Of a stretch of 64,000 nt of DNA, positions 49,801 through 61,800 are shown piece after piece; within the stretch, counting starts at the first letter, position 1, and the number at the start of each line of letters is the position of its first letter. This DNA is from Cheiracanthium punctorium (taxonomy: Eukaryota; Arthropoda; Arachnida; Araneae; Cheiracanthiidae): contig JAWZYV010012274.1 in the NCBI GenBank assembly GCA_038373885.1, positions 1,550,001-1,614,000 on the forward strand. Direction: 5' to 3'. Below the pieces are notes generated by a model. That model was not told where the DNA came from, ran no database searches, and was given only the letters and a program-made list of their open reading frames with translations. The translations under genes and the position numbers were made by a program.

Positions 49801-52800
49801 AATTTTATTGAACTTAAAAAAAAAAAAAAAAAACTATCTATTTAAGTTGAGTGAACACCTATCATGTCACCAAATTTCACTTCATTCGCTGTAGTCATTA
49901 CTACATGAAGAGTGAACGAAAATTTATACAGTTTGAAACAAATTTTTCAAAATCTTGAAATTTATTCAAAAGTTTTTAAAAATTTGATGCCTATAGTTCA
50001 AGATGAGTGACCATCTAGCATGTCACCAAATTTGATTTAATGCTTCAGTCATATTTTATGTGATGTGTGAACACAAAAAAAAAAAAAGTGTCCTGACAGG
50101 ATGATCAACTTTTTTTTCTTTTATGGTCATACTGGGTTGCCAGGCATTTGAAACGGATAGAAATTGCAAAAGTTTTGAATTCCAAGTAATATACAGACAA
50201 AAATCTTAATTTTATTTGTATAGATGTCTGATCATAAAAAATGTAATTTTTTGTTAGATTCTAAAGAGAGCAAAACCAGTCTAAACAAATTATGAACTAT
50301 ACTGCTCAAAACAGTTAAAGGATATTGAGGTTATGGATAGATCTTGCTGCTGGGCAATTGTTTAGATGATTGATATATATAATCGACAGATGTAATCTAT
50401 ATGAGAAAAAAAAATACACATGCTTAGCAGGAAATAATTCATTTTATTGAGCATTTGGGTACAAAAGGAAAAAGCACAATTTGTGCATATGAGAAAAAAT
50501 GAATAAAAAAATGTTTTTAATAGGGGGTATGATTTCCCCGGACTGCCAACAACATTGACCATCTTTAAGGAGCTGGGGTATTCTGTCCCACTCCTCCAGA
50601 AGAGCTATTTCCAGTTTTCGGAGAGTATGTGGTGGTAGTAGGCAGCTGGCAACTTGTCTCCCTAGATTGTCCCAAACATGTTCTATTGGGCTCATGTCCA
50701 GAGAATATACTGGCCATTCCATTTGTACGATTCATGCTGCAGCGTAAGAGACTACAAAAGGTCTGAGAATCTCATCCCTATATCGGCGATCGGTCAGAGC
50801 TCCATTCTGAATGATGTGGAGATCGGTGCGCCTATCAATGGAGATATCAGCATAGACCATCACTCGCCCATCGCCCAAATCTGACATTTTTTAGCATGAA
50901 CGCACGTGTGCTTCTAGTGCCATGCCCCTCCAGATGAAAGTACGGCTATTATCAGGATGAACAGAAAAGCGGGACTCGTCAGAGAAAAGAATATTGCACC
51001 GTTTGTTTCTCATCCAGTTGACATGCTCTGTTGCCCATTCCCTGCGGGCCTAACAATGCCTTTCTGTTAGCCTAACACATACCATTGGTCAGTGAGAATA
51101 CAGACCTGCAGCATGGAGTTGATTTTGGGCAGTTTGAGTTGAAATTTTAGTGCCAGTAGCCGAATGAAGTTGTTGTTGAAGAAGAGTGACATTCATATTT
51201 CGGTGTCTCTGAGCCATCAGTATAAAATATCGATCTTCATTGGGCATTATTGTAAATCTAAGACCTTGCCCTTAAGGGTTGCAATCCAGAAAACCAGATC
51301 TGGTAAACCAGCAGATCCAGCATCATTAGACGTCTACTGGATCGGGTACTAATTTACTGGATCCAGTCATCGGATCCAGAAAGTATTAAAAAAGGAAAAG
51401 ACTACATATGAGAATGAAGAAGTTTGAGAACAATACTTGTCTTATATTCATGACTATTTGTTGACAATAAAACCGACATGTGTAGCAGCTGAAAGGGCCT
51501 TTTCAGCCACTAACTATACTTGTAACACTCAAGGAAGTTGATTGGCAGATAACACAATTAACACTATTTGTTTCGTACGATCCTTTTTAAAAACAAAACT
51601 TGATTTTTTATAATTGATATACCCAAAATTATTATTTAAAGAAAGTTTATTTAAAAATACTGGATATATTGTGATAGTTATACCATTCACTAACATATCT
51701 ATGATAATTGTTATCATTATTATAAAACTGCTTAGCGTGACGAAATTCCATAATTATTGTGAACTCGTGTTGATTAAGTTAGATTTAAGTATTATATGAA
51801 ACTTAGATAATGTAGTGTAAATTATTAGGTAATTTTTATTGATGTCATTTGTTAACTCTATTAAAACTGAACTTAAACTACTATGCTAAATATTATATTT
51901 TTAAATATAATATTTATAATTATATATATTATTATATAGCATATAATAATGCAAGTACTATTTCATTAATACCCATTGTTTTGTTTTGATTACAAATAAA
52001 TTTTTCCTATTATATTAGATCCGATATTATATATATCTATTTCACCAATGAAATATCTCATACAAAGCTCTTAAATACAGTTATACCATTTTATTGAGGT
52101 AATACACACTTATATAAATATAGATGCTGTGTTTTTATTAGTCTATTAATTTTCTGTTAATTTGTATAAAGTTCTATTGAAAGCTTTTAGTAGATGCAAC
52201 ATTGAATTGCATTGCATGCTAGAAAAATATTTTTTTAATATTAAATTTTGTATTGCTATACAAAGTAGCACAAAGCAGTAAGAATCTTTGTGCAGGACAG
52301 ATTTAGTATGCTTGATTATTTTCTGATACAGTTTTTTATTTCCACAGCCTCAAGATCTTTTGAAAATATGGACCAAAGAATTCTTATCGGTAAATAATTT
52401 ATAATTAAAAAATATTCTTGAAAGTTTTTTTAAGTTGTTAATTCCAGATATAGCAAACTTTCAGCTATAGAAAACACAAACCATTAGTCTCAATTTATAT
52501 GCATTAGTTAACATATAGCAGTAGGTAAAATAAAATGATTACAAAAAAATCAATCCAGAGTTATGTAAGTCTAACCGATTGTAGTTTCAAGAAAAATTCA
52601 TTTGATTAAGTATAATTGATAAATTCTTTTGATATTTTCTTTTGAAAAGTATTTTAAGTAGAAGTTAGAAATAGACTTATTAATATTTAGTTGAAAACAT
52701 ATGCAATTGCATAGTTTTAATTTGAACATTCTTTTTATGTTTTAGTAGAAAAACCATAATGAGGGGCTGATTTTTGACTGGGCATTTGAGCACGGGGCCT

Positions 52801-55800
52801 GGGGACCCCTAAACTCTTAACTTACTACCAAAATATCTACTAAAATTAGTTTTCAAAACACTATAAAGGACTAATTTCTGTAAGTTGTTTCGTCTGTTGT
52901 TTCTGAGTCAAAGTAAAATATCAAATTCAATCTATTAAGTGTGCTGAAAAATTTTAATTTACTGTATTTACATTTAATTTTTTATTTATAAAGATAGTTG
53001 CAATTTGTGTAAAAATGTATAAATTTAATAATACTAGATAAGATAGCTTAACAAGTTCATCAAAAACATTTTAGATAAATTCTTGTAAATTTTCTTTCTC
53101 AATTTTTTAAGTTTCAGAAAGAGGAAAGGGGGGGGGGGGCTAGGAGAAAAAGGACTTTGTATGTAATCGCGTCAGGAAATCTACCCTTTATACGATTCTA
53201 CCGTTGTCTCTTAGTTTAATAGTAAAAGTGTACTAGCTGCAAGTTTTTCACAACACCGTGCATAACACATTAAATATGGAAGTTCACACTTCTCCTTCCA
53301 ACTGCGGCAGCCTTTTTCTGATTGTCATGTGATACAGCGGTGCGCAAACCGGGGGTCGTGAGAAAATTTTTGGGGGTCACCAAATTCAAATTTATGAAAA
53401 ATCTACAATTATTCATTTCAAAGAACGGAAATAATACAAAGAGAAGAAACTGGCAATTATTATTTTACGAGCGGGATATTCGCGATCGCTATCACTGGGC
53501 TTTAAAACCCCATTATCATGCATAGTGATCTGTGGTATCGGCTGCTTACTTCCACCTATAACTGATATAAGGTACGAAAAATTTCCAGAAATGGAATTAG
53601 GTTGGATCCGTGATCCATTTTCGTTTGATATTATTAATTCCAATATCCCTTTAAATGTAAAAGAACAGTTAATTGATTTTTCAAGCGACGAAACACTGCA
53701 CATTCAATTTAACTCTCTGACTTGAGAAAAATTTTGATTATCGATTAGAAACGAATATGTTGACTTGAAAAGAAAGGCAGTCAATATTTTGATTCAGTTT
53801 GCATCAACCTACTCATGTGCACGGACAGATCTACACACTTGGGGGCACAGATACTTTTTGGGCCCCCTGCCCAAAAATTTTCTGCAGAATATTACTTAAT
53901 TAAATTACGTTAAAACCAATTATCATTCCTAAGTTAACCATATGTAGACATATACAAATCAGTAAAATGTCACGGCAAATACCACTTTTATGAATTTTTC
54001 AGTTTTGAAATGTTTTTATTGGTATTTACAGTCGTCACACACCTTTAGAAACGATAAGAGGAGGAGCATACTGAGGTGTCCTATCGAATTTATCGAATAT
54101 CCATTGCATTGTTTCATAAAATTATGTGTTGATTCATTAACTGATTTTTATGATATCACAACTTTTATAACATTTTTATGAGTTTGGTGCACTATTTTAA
54201 AAAGGCGTTATTTCAATCGATGACGTCATGACACTCTTTTAAAAACACCCTGTAAGAACAAATCCCAGAAAGAATTTCAATGTAACTTCGTTGTCAATTG
54301 AACAAAATGTGTACTGTCTATCCAGGGGTCGCGACAAAATTTTACACAAAATAGGGGTCGCAAATGAAAATAGTTTACGCACCACTGACGTGATACATCT
54401 TGGCAGACAGTCTCTCCCCACCTGCAACAAAAGAAGCTCACTCCATTAGTATCTCTGCTCTATGTGGCTAACATACCAAGGAGAAGAGAGCAACAGTGCA
54501 CAAAAGAAGGGGAGTTTAGAGAAGTGGCTTTGTTCAAGCAGAACTTCAGGCATTAATTTTAAGTAGGTATAGTGATTACTGCAGCTGAAAAATGTCGTCA
54601 AAGCACAAAGTCTTTTCATTAGAAGACAAAATAAGCATTATAGAGAATATTGAACGTGGTCTTGCACAAGCAAGTGTATGAAGGTAATGCAAATATTTTT
54701 TTTTTTTTAAATGAATGTACATTGTTTCCAATTAATTATGTTTGAGTTACTTAATAAATATTCAATACGGGCATAAAATACGTTTTTTTTTTAGTTTATG
54801 AAGTTTCTCTGTTCACCATGGAGATACTGGTTTTAGTGAACTTTGGATATAGTGGACGAAATTTGATGATCCTCAGAGGTTCACTATAACTGGAGTTGAC
54901 TGGGATTAAATTTTAATGACTAATTGGTTAAAGCCTGGTAGGAAAATACATTTTACATTAATATACAATGATCTCTGACTTATACATGCTCTCTTTTATG
55001 CACACTTTTCACTTCTGAGTGTTTTTTCCATGGCCCCAAACAGAGACATAGGAAACAATGATAATTCTTATTCATTTATGTGCTGCACTAAAAAGAACCT
55101 TTCACTTATGCATGGTGCAAAAGAAATGTTCTCAGTTCAAAAATTAGATTTTTCAACTAGGCAGGTGTTGTTTATCACATGAATTTTAGAATTTTTATCA
55201 CTATTCAACTTTTAATTACTTTGTGAGAAAGTAGTAATAGTATTACAACAAATTTGAGTATGTAACCTTCCTTGTACAATTCTAATTTTTTTTTTTTTTT
55301 TATTGCTTCACTTGACTTATAGTATGTCATTGTAATACTAATGTTGATCTACAAAATCTGAAAGTACAGAAAATACATCTGTGGGTCATTCTACAAAAAA
55401 TGCGCTATTTGCTGTTTATAGTTGGTAGTTTTAGAAATAATTATTTTAAAATATTTTTATAAGACCATTTTAAATATTATGACAGATTTTTATATATAAT
55501 TAATAAAAACTGATGATGTTTCTTTTTCTTTTTTCATGCCACAAGATATTTGCCTCCATTTACTTTTTCACTTACTTGTTAAATACAAAAAGGGATATGG
55601 ATTCAATGAGTAATTTCAGTTACTAGATGTTTTTTTACAGTTTGAATGAATTCTGTTACAAAAGAAATAAAAATTTCAGCATTAATTATCCTTTAAATTA
55701 CTGTCAGTCTTTCTTGTATCCTCCATTCAAAATGCTATTATGTACAAGAATTTTCTATAAATGACAGCCCTGTCGCCTCATTACAAATTGTTAGGATCTC

Positions 55801-58800
55801 AGGTAACCGTTTTCAATATCTGTTCTTCACTTAAACAGTTTAATTTGTAAGAATTTGGACATTTTTCTCTCTGAAGTCAAATAGGACATTGTATATCCTC
55901 CATTCTTGATTTTTAAAAGTAAAAATTGTTTATTTACTAAAATTATTCTTTTTAGTTAATAATAAAGCACTCAGTAAAACCTAAATTAAAATGATGTGTC
56001 AACTTTAAATTAACATGATATAAAAAATAAAACATATTAATTTGTATTGTCCGCTCATGTCTCCTCCGTTACAATCTAAATCTAATGGAGAATACAACTT
56101 TTCAAAAAAAAAAAAATCAATTATGAGACATATATAATTTTTAGTTAGTCTAAATTATGTTTTTAATAAAACACACAGGTTATTTAAATAAAAAGCTTTT
56201 AAATATCATTTTAAAAAATTAATTTAACAAATCACTTTATTTTTAAGATTGTACCTTCAAAGTTCTCTTTTTCCTATAAATATCCATTAAAACAATAGTT
56301 TTAAAACTTATTTTACATTCTGTATTGAATGCTCCAATTAGATACCATACATGTATTATTTCTTTCATAAAAGTATAGTCTTTGTTACTAGTGTGTATCC
56401 TCTGTTCGTGTTTAAAATTTCAATTACAAAAAAATGTAAATACTAATCAAAAAGAATGTGACCAACTATATGGGGGTAATAAGAAGTATAAAAAGAGCAA
56501 TACTAATTAACTTTTTTTATTTATTTTTTTTTTTTTATAAAGAAATAAAAAAAAAATTTTTTTTGTAAATTTTAACTTTGAAAAGCTATGTTTTCTGTAG
56601 AATGACCCCTGTCAAACATCAGTTACTCTTCACACTATATCATGAGCACTATATAGCTCTCGTGACACATACTGAAACAAATATGGTTTGGTGCGGGAGG
56701 TTTTTTATAGAGCCATCTTCAATAATAGTTTCTTTGTGATCTGATTCCTAAAGTTCATCATTTGCAACCACAGAAGACTCAAAATTTTGAAAAAAAATTT
56801 TTAGTCATAACCCTAATGTATACAGTATTAACAATATTTCACTTTTATGCTCCTTTTTCTAGTTTATCGTCTATGTGCATCTCTCATTTATGCACGTTTT
56901 TCTCAGGTTCCCTTGTACCTGCACATAAGTGAGCGATTACTGTATACATTCTTTGTTATATATTTATTTATTCCTTAATGCAATGCAATATAGTTGCATT
57001 CTTCTACAGTCCTGGAAAAAAGAATAATATTAGGCTAAATATGAATGAGTACTATTGTTTCAAACTGCAAAATTTTAAAAATTTAATACTGTTTAATAAT
57101 AAAGTAAAATACATTTATTAAAAACTATGATACTTTTTAGATTAATTACGTAAACATAATCAAAATTGAAGGGTGATAGCTTTGAAAAATGTATAGTGAT
57201 GTCTACTATAGTAGAAACGCACCTAACCTGATAGTAATGCCAAAGGTAGAATGAAGCAAAGCTGATGTGAATCAGCAAAGAAATATAGTTTGCAAATTTT
57301 TGGGGCTTTTAAGGCATGAATTTTAAATTTTTTTGTCTAAAATCCTCCAAATGATACTCCATTTAACAAGGTACAGCTTGTATGAGCATTTAGTACATAA
57401 AAATGTATAATTTTAAAGAGCTAACAATAAAATGCTCGTACATCATCATTGAAGGATTCCACCCGTCATAACTTTCACACTCTTGGCGGAAAATTCAGTC
57501 TTAACCACTGGTTTTGACAATGACCTGACAACCCCTGGTTTACTTTCTCTCCCAAAGCCCTCCAGTCCCACTGCCTCAGTCAAATTGCAGTGGGAAGAAA
57601 GATGGTCAGAGAAAGGCTCCTATATCGTACGTACATTGTATATAATGAAAGGGGAACTGATCTGTGCCAAATAATAGATTAACAGCCAGCTGTGGTATGC
57701 CGCTCAGAGCCAAAGCACGAGTTTTGGAGTGATACGTGTGTGGTAGGCTTTCCAATACTATCAGGTTAGGTGCGTGCTATAGTTACATCATGTAAAACAA
57801 TAAATAAATTTAGAAAGTATTTCAAAAGGTGGGAATGTTGCAGCTGCTCTTGTATGACTTAAGCTAGATTTCCATAAGAAGCAGGAACTATACTACTCAG
57901 CTTGACTCAAAATGAGAATCTTCTGGAAAATAAAACTTTCGATTGTTTACAAGCGTGTTTTTTGAAATGTAATTCTGAAAAATGCTTGTGGTTACTGCAG
58001 TTCTTGTACATGTTGTAAGTAACTTTGTCATCTTGTAAAATAAATATTGTGTAATCGTTCAAGAGTATAGAAGTTTAATAATATCACAGTAAAAGAATCT
58101 AAATTGTCTCATATTGTATGTGACAAATGTCTAATTTCTTGTAAAATTTTACATAATGAACTAAGCTTAAATGTATTTTTGCTGTAAGTTCATTACATGA
58201 TTAAGTATCCCTACGTCTTATATGAATATGTATTTCATAAGTTCTTGCTTTATATAATTTTTTTTTAACAACATTATACTTTTTTTTCATGGCTGTATAA
58301 CCTTAAAATAACATGACAAAGGTAACAAAGTTTTCATTTTTTTTCATCCAGAGATATACAGACTTCAAATTTGTAAATACTAATATAAAGTTAAATTTTG
58401 TTAAATCTAATATAAATTCAAAATCTTATGGCATTTGCCATAAAAAGAACTCTTCATTGTGTAATAGCAGCACTATTTTTAATCATTCAGTAAACTTATT
58501 CACTCGATGTAATTTATGATCGGAGTTAATTTAATAATTTACAAATTGACTAAAGAAGTGTATTATTATTTTTATTATTAGTATTGATCATATTCTTTGT
58601 TATGGGTTTGCTTTTTAATGTAAAAAGAAGTATATTTATAACTGTATGTATTTTCAGGTAATAAGACGCTATCAACCAAAATTTTTAGCTTTACATTGTC
58701 AAGAAGTTGGAGGGAAAAATTACAAACAAACTATGAGACATGTTGATCAGTTCGTAAGGTAATTATTTACTGAGCAGTTTTCAACTATAATACCTTTATC

Positions 58801-61800
58801 TTTAGAGTCCCAATTATTTAATTTAGTGCTGGAAAACTTTGTTGTTCTACAAATTCTACCAAGTTACCTGTTGAAACAGGATGGCACTCCGCCACACTAT
58901 CACCACAATGTGTTACCAACTTTTTTAATACATTTCCTGTCTGTTGGATTTGAAGAGGGGGACCAATTGGCTGGCCACCAAGATCTCCAGATTTGACGCT
59001 ATTAGACTTTTTTGCTTGTGGATGTATTAAATCCTTTGTGTATCAACAAAACATTTGAACTATGGATGCGTTGAAGGAGCGTATCATTTAGGCTGTTAGT
59101 CTAATAACTCCTGATATGCTGTGAAACACTTGGAGAGAACGGGACTACCGTTTAGATGTTTGTCATGCTACCAAAGGAGCACACATAGAAAACTATTCAT
59201 TAATAAGAACTTGGTTAGATGTTCTATTTCTTTTTTTTTTTTTTTTCAGAATCTAATGGGTAGTTCTGTCATAATAAGGCATTACTTTTGGATACTTTTA
59301 GCCCAGGCATCCTGCATAATATTAAATAATTATATTTTTGATGGATTATAATACATAATATTAAATATTATGTTTTTGATGGATTGAAATACCAGGTGTA
59401 GAAGTATGATACTGGAACTTTTTTGTAAAAATTATATGTCTGCTGTTTGAAAATGATAAAAAATATTTTATTCAAAATAATCTCCATTGCTATTTATACA
59501 TTTTCCCCACCTCTCGAGGAGTTTATGAATGTCATGCCAAAAAAAAAAAAAAAAAAAAAAAAAAAACAGTTCTTTTGAAGAGAACCTGTTATCGAGGTAT
59601 TTTTGTTCATTTTCATATGCATTGAAGCATTGTTCAGTGAGAGCCTGTCCCAGTGATGCGAATAGATTCAGACAGAGCCAAGTCTGGAGAATAAGCCGTA
59701 TATGTTAGTATTTCCCAACTGAACACCTTGATTGTTTCCCTGACCCATTTTGCTGTGTGTGAAGGGGCATTATCATGGAGCAAAATGACTTTGTGTTGCC
59801 TTTTTCCATATTCTGGTCGTTTTACATGTAATGCTTGATTTAAATCAGTCATATGCTGTTGATAGCAATCAGTGTTAACGGTTTCACCAAGTTTTAACAG
59901 CTCATAATAGATTTCAACTCAGAATCAAACTTTTTCAGTGGTCTTATATGCTTCTTCGTTTCTCATGTCAAAATCACCACTTTTGAATTTTTTGAACCAC
60001 TTAAAACACTGTGTGTAAGAACATGTTCACCATAAGCTCCGATAATCATTTGATGCGATTCTGCTGCAGTTTTCTTCAAATGATAACAGAAAACCAATGC
60101 TATCCACAAATCGTAGTTCATAGGCACAAAACTCGACATGTTTAGGGTTATAGAAAAATATACCGGTGTATGGAACTTGGGTTGTTGTGTGTTGAAAATC
60201 TTCGTCAGCTGTTAGAGGCACAGTAGAAGCAGTCTTGAGGTCATTAAATTGATGGCTAGCGTCCATCTATAGGGAAATTCCGGTTTCATACTTCTACACC
60301 TGGTATATAATATTGAATATTATATATTTTTGATTGATTTTTATGTACTTACTTATAAAAAAGAAGGAGTAAAAATTAATGTTTTAAGAAGGACTAAAAT
60401 ATTTAGAACGAATTCTAACATGGGAATCAAAGGGACCATTCAAGCCTTTCTGTTACTCTTAAAAGAAAGAATAAGAGTGAAATGTTCAAAAATATTTTAA
60501 GGAATAGGAGGAAAAAATAGATTGCAAGAAAAAGTTCATGAAATAGAGAATGCACTTTGTTATTTGGAATTTATTTTATGAAGAAATTCGCAAAATGTTT
60601 TTGGTTTGAAGGAAAAGTTTACAAAAAAGAGGTTCGTTAAATAGAAGTCTGGCTGTATATATAAAATATAGACTATGAAGTAAATAAATTACTCAGAAAA
60701 ACAGTAAATAGATAAACAAAGAGAAAAAGGAAACACAATAGAACAATATAAAAATACAAGAATAGAAATACAAAAAACATAAGAATGTAAAGAAATACAG
60801 ATGATCTCTTTTATCAAAATGCTGTGTCGTGTTTAGACTGACAATGAAGCTTAAAGCATTTTTAATGATCAGTCCATCACCATGAAGCTAAAAGGCAATG
60901 GGTCTCAGATTTGGGTGTTTTTGCCCACCCAAATCTAAGAGTCTGAAAAACTAATCCATAAAAACATAAATCTTGAAGTAAAAAGTAAAAAATTCATAAA
61001 AATACTAACTAATCCCTCCTTTTTTAGTTAGTCTATGATATTTTTCAAGTGTTTGACACAGTTCTATTTATGTACCAAAACCACATGTTTTTTTTCTTTT
61101 TTTTTTTTTTTCAAACTACTGTCTTAATAAGAGAATAATGGATTCTGTAAATTTGATAAGCTTCTTGGTTTGGTAGTAGCATTTTAATAATTTAAAACTC
61201 ATAAAGCAATGTTATGATTATTGAAAATGTGATTTTCACCACTGCATTATTGTGTATGAAATTATCGCTTCAAGATGATGTATGCTTTAAAATAATTTCC
61301 AAACAAAAAGATCTGTATCTGCATATATGACAGCAAATTATCCATTTTCATATCCATATCCGCTGATATAAGAAACAGATGGTCCGTTTTAATATCCGTA
61401 TCTGCAGATCTAAGTTCTACATGATCTAGCACACATCTAGTTTCTATTTACCTTGAAGTTATTAGTGTTGTGTAATTTATAAGGACAAAGAACTAAAATA
61501 TCTTTTTTCTTTTTATTTTGCTTTGAAGTAATAATCTGAATAAAAAATGAGGATAAAATTTTGCATTGTCAAATAATTTGTCTTTATGGTAGCAGCAGAC
61601 CATTATATGTTCTTATGAATCCAGAAATAGGGACATTTTAATAGTATGGCAGTAGATCTCCCCACTTTCTTACTCAATGATAACTATTTTATAATAAGTG
61701 TGTGTGTGTGATTTGTTAAGTTGAATACAGAAATTTTACATTCCAAATTTATACTATAAGAGAGTCTCAGTGTTACATAAAGCAGTGCATTTTAATCATT

